From Reticulascus tulasneorum (Eukaryota; Ascomycota; Sordariomycetes; Glomerellales; Reticulascaceae), in contig LSAX01000007.1 of NCBI GenBank assembly GCA_001557505.1, forward strand, positions 1,798,001 through 1,862,000: DNA of 64,000 nucleotides, in the 5' to 3' direction. Below, in pieces: positions 1-11,701 of this stretch. The notes below the pieces were generated by a model. The model saw only the letters and a program-made list of their open reading frames with translations. It made no database searches and was not told the origin of the DNA. The position numbers were made by a program, and so were the translations under genes. Numbering within the stretch: position 1 is the stretch's first letter; each line of letters opens with the position of its first letter.

Positions 1-990
1 CATCTCATGCCGAGCAAAACATCCCCACACTACCCATCGCAGGAATCATGAAAATCCCAATCTGCGGTCCCCAGCCCGGACCCGGAATTGAGCAGGTGCT
101 GGCTGGGTGGGTGGCTCGTTCCCCCATTCCACATACTACGTACGTCCGTATAGATTAGTATGTTTGGTATTTGCGTAGGTACATAGTAGCGTTGCATGCA
201 CGGCTAGAAGGCCTTTTAAGTTTGGCTCTCATTTCTCGGGTCGACCAACCTGCCATCTTTTGGTATGTTTCACGTTTCCCATATCTCAACGCTACCTCTT
301 GGCCATTCCTCAACACGAGCCTCCTGCACTAGTCTGCCTTAGTTTAGCAGCCCGGAAGGAACCACACGGCCAGATGGCATGCGGCTAACGAGAAGACGAA
401 GAACCGCTTTTGCGCACCACCCAACATCGCGATTGGCACCACCACTCAGACAGCCAGACGAATGAATGGAAACGGGGGTATCTTTTCCTTGCCAAGTCTA
501 CTCTGTCCATCAAGCATCTTCCTGGCTTTTGAATTTGGATATGGTTTAGAAGTATACTGAGATGCTGGATACTTACTTTAACTACAGATTACTGACAAAA
601 ATTTTTTCCTAAGGACCATTGAAGTTTGTCATAATTTAACCAAGATTGTGACAAGTATTATTATAGCAGAGACGTACTTTCTTCATTCATTGCTTGCTCG
701 AGGTTTTCTGTTTTGCACTACCTAACGCGACCGCATTGGGCCATTTAAGGTACCCAGCTGCAGACTTTAGCAGACACGGTACATGGACTTGCAGAAAAGC
801 AAATGGTTTCCGAATAAAAACAGGGACCCCCTATTCCCCCCACCCAACCGCCGGCCCCTTTTAAACAGGTACAAACCACTCCACCATTTTAAAGCATCAT
901 CAAGTCCACTCATAGAGACCTCATAGAGACCTCAAAGAGATGATAGAGGATTACAATATAAACCTTTTCTATCTCGTCCGTATAACCGAA
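1..990. other. Intergenic region left of the LysM gene
   Basis: No gene is supported here. The stretch is the 3' flank of the minus-strand LysM gene that ends at 991. It contains the left copy of a direct repeat (296-380), described separately. Short open frames exist but show no domain, signal peptide or splice logic. Confidence 0.6.
296..380 (+). repeat. Left copy of 85-bp imperfect direct repeat
   Basis: Positions 296-380 align with 10794-10876 in the same orientation. By eye about ten mismatches and two single-base gaps separate them, and a 21-base core (326-346 against 10824-10844) is identical. The two copies lie outside the LysM gene on one side and the chitinase gene on the other. 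No coding potential or terminal inverted repeat was seen. Confidence 0.7.
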
Positions 991-3456
991 CTAGCTACAC
1001 GTTCCAAATTGTCTCTGGCACCCTTGCCCACAGAACGCCGTCGCCGATCCACAGAAGCCGTGCTGGGAGCAGCAGTTGCCGAACGTGGAGCCCTGGCAGG
1101 TGACGCCGTTGCCGCATGCTCCGTTCTGGCTGACGGGCTGATCTGCAGGCGTTCCGGTACAAATGCCGTTGTTACTCTGACAGCCCTGGGCAAACTGACA
1201 ATAGCCGGGCGTAGAACCGCAAAAGCCGGACGCCGAACAGCAGTCGCCGAATGCGGAGTTGCGACACGTCACAGTGCCGCCGCAGGTCCCATCCGTGCTG
1301 ACCGTCTGGCCATTGGGTGGCGGGTTATCGCAGCCTCCCCACGCCCGCTGGCAGCCGGCGCCGCAGTACGAGGCCGCGTTGCCGCAGAAGTTATGGCTCG
1401 AGCAGCAGGGCCCAAATGTTGACCCAAGGCAGGTAAAGCTACTGACCTCGCCGCAGGTGCCATCAGTGCTGGGCAGCTTGGTTGGCGCGGGCGAGGAGCT
1501 AGTGGGGCTGCTTCTCGACGTGGTAGAAGACCTGGTAGAGCTGCTTCTGGCTGTGGATGCCGTAGAAGACCTGCTAGACGTGCCTGCGGATGGTGTCAAG
1601 GGAGGCAGAGGCGCAGCGGATCCCCCGACGACGCAGTAACTCTTATTTGGCTGCAGAAAGCAGTTGGATCTGCCGAGGCTAGGGTTCCACGCCTGTAACT
1701 CGCCAACGGTGATCCCCTCCGAGTTGGCGACATACCAGCACGAATTAAGCGTAGCCTGACTGGGGATTGTGATATTGAAAGCGGTGGACGGTGGCTTGAA
1801 GTTGCGGTACTTGGTGCATTGCGTCTCCGTCCCCGCAGCGCGCGGGTTCAGAGTAGGGGCCGGGGGCATGGGGACGCTACTCCAAGTTGACGTGGCTGCC
1901 GCCGGCGGCCGTGTGAAGGTCGTGGAGGCCGGGATGTCGACGGGTGTCACAGGTTGGACGCAGTATGAGGTGGCCAACCAGAGATTAGTACACCTCGCGT
2001 TTACATCCGGGTTCATGACAAGGAACTGAGCAAAGGTAACGCTCCCCCCGGTCGACAGGATGCTGTTGCAAGTCTCGTTCTCGGTCACCTGCATGCAAGA
2101 GTTAGCCATAGACCTCCCGGGCAATCGAGAAACAGGCCGAACAAACGTTGTGCCATGCCGCGCATTCTCTCAGGGAGTTCGTCATCGCGTTTGCCGGCAC
2201 AGGTACGGCCGCGATAGGTGGCGGAGGGGGTGTGGCGCCGCCGGGGGGTCTATGGGCAGCAAATACGTTAGCGGGCCATGACTGGAGGGAAAGATCTCGC
2301 CAAGGCCGCTGAGGGGCGCGCGAGGCCGGCGACTCACCCAATGCAAACGTGCCATCCCACCCACAGGTGCGCGTTTCCACACCTAGAATCAAACATGGGG
2401 TTCCAAGCCAGGAACTGCGCAACGGTGACCTCCTCTCTAGCAGCTACAGCTTCACACTTGTCACGATAGCCCCACAGGTACAGGTTGCACTGGGCAGGGA
2501 GGCAGAGCGTTGCTGGCTTCTCGGAACAGAGCGTATCGATCCCGTTCAGAAACATCAAGCCGTATGTGGAGACGCCATTAGCCCCAGAAACAGCCCAGCA
2601 ATCCTGGTCGGCGGCTGCTGTAACTCTACCCCCGGGGCAAGTCTGCACGGGAGGCTGAGCAGTCGCTGTACCTGTGGCAGTGCTGTTAAGAGCGTACTTG
2701 GTTGGTGATGTGTATGCGTAGCCGGGTTTGTTGCAGCTGGCTGTGACAGAAGCAAAGGCAGCAGCAAACTGCGCATCGTAGCCTAAAGGTGAGGACAACT
2801 GTGCGCGGGCAATACCAAGGAGGCAGTCTGAGCAGGGGGGCACCGTCCCGGAGGCATTGTATGTCTCCGCGAAGACAACGTCACAGTATTTGCCCGTCGC
2901 ACTATCAAGATAACTTAGAATACAATTTTAGGGGATTTGGCGGCACTGTCATGAGTATGAGCGCCATTGCTTGACGACTTACGGGTCTTTGTGGCACGAC
3001 ACATCAAACTGCTTCAGATAAAGATCTGCCATGTAAGTTGCCGGGTAGGCAATATTATCATACACGAAGATGTCGGTCGGAGCAGTGCACTTGGAGACGA
3101 TGTTACTGCGCAGTGCTACGAGCGAAGTCCTGCAGCTTGCAGCGCAGAGACTCTGAAGCTTCTCGTCCGACATCATATCGGTCGAGGCGGCGCTGCAGGA
3201 GTCACGGGTCAGTAAAAAGAAAAAAAGAAAAAAAAGAAGAAGAAAAGATCTCGATATTCATATCTGGGGAAAGCACTCACGGAGAATTGCTGACGCCGAG
3301 ATAAGGATCGCATGACTGCAACCTACTATTCAGAACCGTGAGGCAGGCACTGCTGAAGCCTTGGGCATCGTACGGGAAGGTCGCTCCTGGAAAGCTTTGT
3401 GCGAGTACTGACGGCCCAAGGAGACATGAAAAAGCTAACCGCCAACGGGCAGCCAT
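991..3456 (-). CDS. Secreted LysM / CBM18 chitin-binding protein (no catalytic domain)
   Basis: Five exons join in phase: 3456-3281, 3192-2983, 2901-2338, 2249-2147 and 2088-991, giving 716 residues. The start at 3456 opens a signal peptide (MAARWRLAFSCLLGPSVLAQ). Seen in order: an N-terminal cysteine-containing region, a LysM-like unit ending in exon 3 (about residues 225-316), a second spanning the exon 4/5 junction (about 340-400), a third containing TVGELQAWNPSLG, and a Ser/Thr-rich linker. Three CBM18 (hevein-type) modules follow from about residue 560, each with the CC..(H/G)FCG pattern. LysM and CBM18 families bind chitin or peptidoglycan-like glycans. Secreted LysM proteins of this kind either mask the fungus's own chitin or assist an adjacent chitinase. 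The gene is divergent from the GH18 chitinase across 2.2 kb, an arrangement known for fungal subgroup-C chitinases. The role is inferred; the architecture is clear. Confidence 0.9.
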
Positions 3457-5685
3457 GATGGGAATAATAGGGTGGATGGGGCAGACGAGCGACTTTGACT
3501 CAGGAAAGACGAGCGAGGAGCATGCCACGCGCTTCTCCCAAAGAGCCGAGGAAGCAGCTTAACACCAAAATCATGGGACGGAACTGAGAGGAGAGGGGCA
3601 AGCATGGCACATGGTCCGTATCATATAGAGACTTCATATGCGAAAAGGAGGTGGTGAAATCGTGGGCATTGCTGCTGGTCCATGACTTGACGTGGACACT
3701 CCCTCCCACGCCGAAGAGGTGACATTGAACCCCCCGATCAAATGTAGCTCGCGCAGTAACAAAACCTCTTCCGAGTAATCATCATGCTTACCAGGCTGTC
3801 TCGTCCAGGCACCCGCTCGATACCACCCCACGGTCGAAGATTATCAGAATGCATGCACTTTATGACTGCAATCCGACGAACCGAGGGTCCGCTCCAAGAT
3901 TTGCCGGGCCACGCGACGCTGACATGGCATCCCATCATGGCCGAAATCCAACAAAGCCAATCCTCCGACCCGACTAGCCCCAAAGTCGGATGGGGTGCCG
4001 GCCGAGATGTACGGGTGCGCCCGGTAAACCAGGAAATTAGGATGCTTCCCCTTCGGGACGGGATATCGAATTGCATGCACCGGGGGATATCTGGAAACTT
4101 TACAAAGGATCGCGGGTATTGAGGGGTGAGATGCATAGAGCATTGGAACAATGTGATGATGTGCATAGGGAAGGATCCGAAACTCGCGAAGGGTTCCGGA
4201 ATCCGAACTAAACGAAGTTCGATTTTTCGCACCTCCACGCTTTGGACGCCCACGCGATGCTAACTGCATCGGGGACGAACATAAAAAAAACATGTCATGG
4301 TCCTCCCGACATTGGTCGTCTTCTTCTAGCAGACGGGCGTTTTTACTTCCTGGAAGAAGGGTCGATTTTAGAGCTGTTTACGGTCGATCTTCGCTCTCTT
4401 GAAGAAATAACATTCGATTTCACGGCTGATATCGCCACGCGCCTCGCGCTAAATGTAGTGCGCTGGATATAATGGTGGGTCGATTGAAGAGAGCTACATG
4501 GCAGTGTTGCGTTTCCCCCACTGCGGTTGGCATCGATCGCGACGCCGAACAAGCCTGGGTGGTGCGAAACCCGAAAGCAGGTGGTGAGGACATGGCAGTC
4601 TTGAGGTGAATATTCAAGCGCCGTGGGGAAGTAAGCTTTTGGGAAGTCGATCCTTCGTAAACTCAGTCATCCAATAGTCTAATCACTTGGCAGGGGGCGG
4701 GCCGCGCGGGTCTTCGTTTGTGTCACCAAACCCAAAATCCCCCACAGACCCCTACCTTGCCGACCTTAACCTTAACGTGCCTTAGCGACTTCGTATATCT
4801 CGCTTCCGTAGGGCTGCGGCTGACTTAACTACATACATGTGTAAGGTAGTCTGACTAGGTACCTGAGGTAGGTAGGTAGGTAGGTAGGTGGGTGGGTAGG
4901 TAGTTAACCACCACAACAAGGGCACGCATTGGTTCAGCGGCTACTTTGTAAATACCCGTCGTGCTTCTCTCCACACAGCCGATGCTACCTACATACTTCA
5001 CGACTCGTACACTCAGTGGTAAGGACGACCACAACCGCTTCGTCTATGCACAATGTGGTCGCATTGCAAGTGGACGGGGGCTGGAGTCCACGGAGAGCCT
5101 ATCTGCCGGTATAATCTAGGAGGATTTGAAGGCACTCAAACGCATACAACACGAGCACTTCTAGCAGATGGAGTTTAGCCCAGCTTATGTGTCTACCAGC
5201 CGGCCAGGTCGTTTGGATCCGATGCCATAAACTAGCTCCTACCGCAACCTCTTCCTTCTCCAAGAGAGTCACCTGCTTTGACTCAATTTTACTTGACCCT
5301 CGTCCACAATGTACTTGTCTAATCTTGGATCAGACTCCGAAGATGCTCATTCTGCGCATGTGGGAGAGGATTGTCGATTAGGTTGGTCAGCATTGGGCCA
5401 GGTGTAATCTGTGCCAGCTCGCCCGACCTCGCATACCAGGGAATATCAGCTTCTTTGGCGAAAACTTTCGGTTGCTCCCACTCTCAACACGTCCGGGACT
5501 CGCTTATGGGCAAGGAGAAAGGGGGTTGCAACCCTCCAAGTGGCCGAGGAGAATATGATTCTGCCTACAAAAGACAAGATGCAGCCCATCCCAACCCTGG
5601 CGATCGGGGTTGCTCGACGCTTGCTTGAATAAGGCTGCAGTCTGCCATCTCATTGTCCTGCTGCTCAGGCCAGATTTCTACCATC
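3457..5685. promoter_or_regulatory. Shared divergent promoter region of LysM and chitinase genes
   Basis: This is 2.2 kb between the two start codons with no convincing gene. Open frames at 3738-4293 on the minus strand overlap one another in different frames and have no recognisable domain. It contains a GGTA-type simple repeat (4867-4903). Co-regulation of the two flanking genes from this region is an inference from their divergent layout. Confidence 0.45.
4867..4903. repeat. Simple (GGTA)n tract
   Basis: Tandem GGTA units with two GGTG variants lie in the divergent promoter region. Similar short TAGG/CCTA-rich tracts occur near 17950 and 60300, so this looks like ordinary low-complexity sequence. 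Confidence 0.8.
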
Positions 5686-8600
5686 ATGGTTTCATTCTCG
5701 AGGACCAAGACGTTTTCGAGCGTCTTCTTGGCCGCCGCTCTCGCCTTGCTGTATGCTATTTCCTGGCTATCCGATGGTGGCAGTCCAACCGGCAATAGCA
5801 ATGCCATCACCCAGCGAGATGTTCGCCCGGACATGAGCCATCTGGATGACCTTGTGAACTCCAGTATAACGAGGCGACAGGAAGTGGATGATCACACCTG
5901 CGCAATTGGCTCGCCATGCAAGAACCACGCCTGCTGCGGCGTCAAGGGCTTTTGCGGCTACGGTTTGTCTCTTGTTCACCCCCTCCTCTCATGCCATTAC
6001 GCATCTTGAGTGCAAATATCTGCTGCTTCTTTGTCATCGGCCTACTCACCCAATTGTTTTGCATTCCAACCTGCTAACTCTAACATTCCAGGCGCGGAGT
6101 ACTGTGGCACGGGCTGCAGTTCAAACTGTGATGCCAAGGCTGAGTGTGGCCGGTACGCTAAGGTACCGGGTCAAAAGTGTCCACTGAATGTTTGGTACTA
6201 CTCCTCGCCCCCTGGGCCTCCATCATGTATAGACTGGTGGCGCTGATGATTTCGCAGCTGCAGTAAACATGGCTTCTGCGGAACAACGCAAGATTTCTGC
6301 GACGCCGAATGCCAGAGCAATTGCGTCCTGCACCCCTCGCCGCCCGGGGGCGGCGGCGGCGGCGTGCTCAGCAAGGGTGAGCTCTCGCAGCACCCGCTCC
6401 AACTCCTCGCCGAGGGGCATCTATGGAGATACTAACCATCTCTAGTTATTGGATACTACGAGTCCTGGAACGCCTTCTCCAACTGCCGCAAGACTTCACC
6501 GACGGACCTGCCCCTAGATGCGCTAACGCATGTTAACTACGCATTTGCCTATATCAGTCCTGGATCATATCAGATCACGACTATGGATGGCCGCACTCCG
6601 CCTAGCCTCTTCGTAGAGACTACTAACCTGAAGTCGCTGAAACCTGGCTTAGAAGTCTGGGTTAGCGTGGGCGGGTGGACCTTTTCGGATAATGGGACTG
6701 TAACTCAGCCGCTTCTCGGTGAGATTGCCAGAGACGCCGGAAAGCGACAGACTTTTGCCAACAATCTTCTGAGATTCTTGGAAGAGAACGCGTTTGACGG
6801 CTTTGATCTCGACTGGTACGTACTTTGTAGCCGCCATCCACTCCGTACCGAGCGGTTATTTGAGCCTGGATGCTGACTGTACGACCTAGGGAATATCCTG
6901 GCGCGCCAGATCGTGGAGGTAAAGAAGACGATGTGGACAACTTTGTTAAGCTGATGGCGGATGTTCGGGCTGCGCTTAATCGGTCACCAAGAAAACTGGG
7001 TATCTCTTTCACCATCCCTGCATCATATTGGTACCTTCGATGGTTTAAGGTTCCCGAGTTACTACAATATGCAGACTTTACTAGTCTGGTAAGTACTTAC
7101 TTCGTAATAAAAGACTACAAGGAGAGGGTTATAACTAACTATATCTACGTAATAGATGAGCTATGATCTACACGGTCTCTGGGACAAGGACAACCCTATC
7201 GGCAACATCATCAACCCCCACACTAACCTGACAGAAATGCAGCGTGCAGTAGAACTGCTATGGCGGGTTGGGGTGCCCCCGAGCAAGATTGCGCTCGGCT
7301 TTGGCTTTTACGGTCGATCATTTAAGCTTGCAGACCCCAGCTGCACACAGCCCGGCGTATGTAAGTACTCTGGTGACCCGAATAAGGGTCTCTGCACCGA
7401 CACGAGCGGCTATCTATCCTTCTACGAGATCCAAGACCTTATTGGTAAGGGCTCGGCTCTATCTACCAGGGATATCGGCGACAACATTACCTTGGAGACC
7501 CGACAGAATGGTGTCGAAGTCAAGTGGGACAAGTCAGCTGCCGTGAAGTATTTCAAATACCAGGGCGACCAGTGGATATCGTTTGATGATGGCGATACGT
7601 TCAAGCAGAAGGTTGACTGGGCCAATGGTATCGGATTTTCGGGCTCGCTCATCTGGGCCTCCGATCTAGGTAAGGCAGTTCGCTAACCTCTTCATAAAGC
7701 ATCATTTGCTAACGAAGAATCCTCAGACGACAATCTAGTCAATGCTCATACCGGCTTGCTCGGTAGAAACGTGGAGAGCAGCAACAAGGTGGTCCAGAAA
7801 GCAATAAATACCATCGGTGCGGCAGCGGATGCGGCCACCGCAGGCTTGGAAGAAAATTGCAAGCGTCTTGACAGGTGCGAGTATGCTTTCCCTAGGTATT
7901 ACGTGTCAGTTGCCTGCATTCTTGAAGACAACATGATTTATGTCGGTTGGGATCAAAGCGATTGCCCAACGGGCAAGGTAAGACAGCCCTGACGGTTCGA
8001 GAAAGCACTCTTTAAAACTGAAGCTAACTGCCGAGGGGATCTCTTCAGCTAAAACCCATATGTTGCAAGAGAGACCACATCCCTAGTGAGTGTACATGGC
8101 GGGGTGGCACCGGTGGCTTCCTTGGAATTATCCATTGCAATGGCATTTGCCATGAAGGCGAATACTATGTTGCTGGCTCAAGCTACGGCGGCAAGCCAAA
8201 CGAACCTGGTACTGGGCAGGAGCGGTGCACACGAGGCGCGAAGGCCTTTTGCTGCACGAAGGACGACCTCCCAAAGTTGATGAAGGGATGCCATTGGAAC
8301 TCGTGGTAAGAGAGCGGAACATCTCCACCCCCCTTTTCCAAAAGTTTGTCCATCTTTCCATGCGGGCGGCGCTGATATCAAGTCGTTGAATTAGCAACGG
8401 CTGCGCGCCGGATGAATCAGGGTTTGCCCAAGTAAGAGACTTCAGCTGCCCCGCCAGGTTCCCGATGACTTCCCTGTGCTGTCCCCTCACAGCGAAGCCG
8501 TTTAAGAAGGACTCCTGTCATTGGGTTGGGACTCCTGGAGACTGCGCCGATAACCGATGTAAGGAGGGGGAGGTCACAGTCCGCACCGATCAATACGGCA

Positions 8601-10504
8601 ACTCCGATAAGGGTTGCAGCTGTAAGATGCCATCTGCAAAATTTCCGACTTTGTATCTAGTAGAAGAGACATGCTGACGCCTAACTGGGCAGGGGGCCGC
8701 CAAAAGTCGTTGTGTTGCACACCGAACGAGCTGGATGATCCCTTGACTTGTGACGCGGATCTTTGCGATGAAGATACGGCCAACTGCCCCAGCGATGAGG
8801 AGTATGAATGGGACGAGGACGAGGACCCCTCCGATGATCAGTATGATCTGATCGATGAATGGGATACCCCTGTTCCTACATCCATCAATACTGTAGTCCA
8901 TCCTACATCCATCAATACTGCAGTTCATCCTACATCCATCAATACTGCAGTCCGTCCAACATCCGTCAATACTGCAGTCCGTCCTGGATCTCCTTCACCC
9001 CGTCCTTCAACCGCTGTTCTGGCTATCCGTTCCTCAACCTCCGATGACTTCCCGGCCGGAAAGCCCATGGGCCTGCAAGTACGCAAGCCCTCAAAGAGAA
9101 GAACTTACGATCCCAAGGTGGTCGTCGACAACGTTTCATTCATCCTACATCTGATCGCAGCAGCTTACCCCGGGCCTAGCCGTATATTCAGAGGTAGAAA
9201 TGGGCAGTCAGCCAGCCACAACGTCTGGGTGTAAGTAAACCTTTAGAAGCTAGGAGTGTGGCACACATTGCAGGGGCTTAAGCTGATAGCCATCTCTGTC
9301 TTGCAGACCGGACGATACCACCTGCAACTCTTTGGGTGCGAAGCTGCATCAAGCGGGAGACAGGGATCTCGGCAACCAGGCATGGCAGGTTGATCACGTT
9401 GTTGAGGTAGATAAACAACCCCCTAGAATCTCGGCCCCTGGTCTTCCTCTCAGCAGCGAACTAGGCTAATTGTACTTTTCGATTTAGTTGCAATATATCG
9501 CCGCCATGATTATTGCCTTCATGGAGGGGAGGTTGTTAAGTGGGAGGGTTCTTGACGACAGCATACCGCGCATGTCGAAACAAGCATACGACACATACTG
9601 GCCAGAAGACACGCACAATATCCCCAAGGGTTTGCTTAACAGGCCAACTCCCAACACTAGAAGGGAGTTCGACAACATGAACCGGTTGTACTACGAAGTT
9701 ATGGGAAGCCTTAACTCTCGTGACAGCTTCCAAGGACTCGAGCCTAGCATGAACAGGATCAAAGGCGGTCTCTTCGCAATGAACCGACCCCAGTCTGATG
9801 ATAATCTACGAACTCGCGTACAGAATTTTCTCGCAACCGGAACTGGCGAGGAGGAATTTCTGACGCCACTGAGAAGGGTAGGTGGTTTGGTTTTGATCCC
9901 ACCCTGTTTTCCCCAAGGCCGCGGCTTCTAAAGGGGGGTTCTGGACCATGACTCTTCCGTCTTTCGCTGGGGGATTGCTCGTTGCCCTCACTTTTCCCTC
10001 CTTTCAGACCATAGAAACAGGCTGCAGCTGACGCTAATAACCATATCCTAGGTCTTTCAAATCTTTTCATACATGCGCAGCGACGAGGCCTCCGAAGTCG
10101 TCCGGACAACACGCAACCGACTGCGTGCTCTGACTGAGGACCTTGCCGACTCGATCCCAGATCTGGCGCCTATCGCGGCGATCTGGGAGGAGTTCGATGC
10201 GGACTACTGGGATACGGTAGTGCAATGGGCGCGCACCGTGATCATCGAGGGCGTGAGAGATATTTTGGACTTTTTCGAAGAGGCTTACCCCGACGGCGAT
10301 TACACGGCGGAGATACGACGAGTCGTGCTCGAGCTGGGCGATCTGCTCGACCATATAGACGATATAGCGGTCCCGGGCGAAGACGACGACGACCCCGGCA
10401 AAATCACCAGGCGCACTCCTGGCAATGATCCCGGCAACGGTGGTTCTTATCTCCGTTTGCGATTACCGCCGGTCGCCGTGTTGAACCTTGTGGAGGCGCA
10501 CTAG
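5686..10504 (+). CDS. GH18 chitinase, killer-toxin-like subgroup C, with CBM18 and long C-terminal module
   Basis: Thirteen exons join in phase: 5686-5962, 6092-6194, 6258-6376, 6446-6815, 6890-7088, 7156-7669, 7727-7977, 8049-8305, 8395-8621, 8693-9230, 9307-9406, 9488-9877 and 10052-10504, giving 1265 residues. A hydrophobic leader at about residues 12-27 suggests secretion. CBM18-type cysteine motifs fill about 60-155. The GH18 barrel runs from about 167 to 530, with SVGGW, the catalytic DGFDLDWEYP (acid Glu291, with the preceding Trp codon split by an intron) and MSYDLHG, so it should cleave chitin. After the barrel come cysteine-rich units with CC pairs, an acidic stretch, four 9-residue repeats, and about 290 residues without a familiar fold that include a VDHVVELQ motif. 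Fungal subgroup-C chitinases resemble the chitinase subunit of the yeast killer toxin zymocin. No LysM was seen in this protein; the divergent neighbour carries them. Confidence 0.9.
8878..8985 (+). repeat. Four 27-bp in-frame tandem repeats in chitinase linker
   Basis: Four near-identical 27-bp units encode PTSINTAVH and variants (PTSINTVVH, PTSINTAVR, PTSVNTAVR). They lie between the acidic stretch and the C-terminal module of the chitinase. Such coding minisatellites change copy number easily and here lengthen a linker. Confidence 0.9.
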
Positions 10505-10698
10505 GCTCGGGCCAGCTCGAGCAGGGTGTACTGAAAATGTGGCTATCCGCGCTTACAGAGCTTGACTTTTATGTCTAGTATTGGGAGGTAATCCAGTTAG
10601 CTGTTGGGCGCGTTTGGGGGGAGGACTCTTTCACTGTTTTCCTACCACGGCTCCTAGAGCGTGCCGTCGAGACTACTCGCGGATAGACTAGGATTGTT

Positions 10699-10704
10699 AA
10701 TAAA
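10699..10704 (+). terminator. Likely polyadenylation signal of the chitinase gene
   Basis: An AATAAA hexamer lies 195 nt after the chitinase stop codon, at a usual distance for a fungal 3' end. The assignment rests on position alone. Confidence 0.4.
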
Positions 10705-10793
10705 GCTAACCCATGAAGTAATCAAGTGTAGTTAGTCAAGAGCGAATGCTTCTTGAGTCCGTTCCCCTGACTACGTAGTACGGGGCATCTGAT

Positions 10794-10876
10794 CTCTTGT
10801 GCATTCCTAAACACGAGCATCCTGCACTAGTCTGCCTTAGCTAGCACCCGGTAGGAACTGCGCGGCCGGATGGGAT
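10794..10876 (+). repeat. Right copy of 85-bp imperfect direct repeat
   Basis: This copy matches 296-380 in the same orientation and lies about 290 nt beyond the chitinase stop codon. The identical core is 10824-10844. Together the two copies bracket the LysM/chitinase pair. Confidence 0.7.
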
Positions 10877-11701
10877 CCCACCTCCCCCAAGACAAGGATC
10901 GTTGCCATGTCATGGGAAGATTGGGCAATTTATCTCACTGTCCTTCACGCACCGACAGTTTGGGATTCTGAGTGAAAGCCTCGACCAAGCGCGGGATTCA
11001 GCCGTATCTATGTGACGGGTAGAATGACCGATATGCTTGTGATACATGTGATCAAAGACGACTTCATCCCAACTTCGAATCATCACCCCCAAACGATGAT
11101 TATGATCGACTAATGTACCCATATCTACGTCCGTAGATACAGATTACCCCTGAGAGTGACGGTGCGGTTGCAGAGTGGGGCACGGGTCTCGTCACGTGGA
11201 CAGTGCGCCGATTTCGGTCTAGCGGGTCTAGGCGTTGGGCGTTGGTGACAGGGCCGAGGCTTGCCGATATTGCGGCTGATGTTGATAGCGGATGATGTGG
11301 AAGCGCGGACGAACATCAGCAACGGCGGTCAATGACCATGAGAACTGGTGTCTACCTAGGCAGCAATAGTTGGAATTTAGGAATCATGTCGGGGTGTCCT
11401 TGCTGTCTGGATTTGACTCGTGACAAAATAGCAGTTAAATTTCCAGGACCCAATTCCTGCTGTGCCATTTCTTGTGTAGCCAGGCGCTAGCCGCTAGAAG
11501 CTTACCTGAGAATTCCTAAATTCTGGTTGCGGTGGAGTGCTGGGAACGGCAGACAGCCGCCACTCTTACAATCCTTCAGAATCGCATCTCACAACACGAC
11601 ACTCTGCTTCGTCACACTACCCGCATTCCTGAATAGGCCATGTCGACTTGATGAACGAGTGATGATGGCGTTTGGATGCTTCGTTCAATACTGAAAACAC
11701 C

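Larger units (their letters stand above)
10505..11701. other. Intergenic region between chitinase and KOG1
   Basis: This stretch holds the chitinase 3' flank with a likely polyadenylation signal (10699-10704), the right copy of the direct repeat (10794-10876), and the KOG1 upstream region. No gene is supported. Confidence 0.55.

Noticed and set aside
3738..4293. Possible small gene between LysM and chitinase genes (minus strand, 149-171 residues)
   Set aside because: Two frames overlap and neither has a signal peptide, domain or convincing codon pattern.
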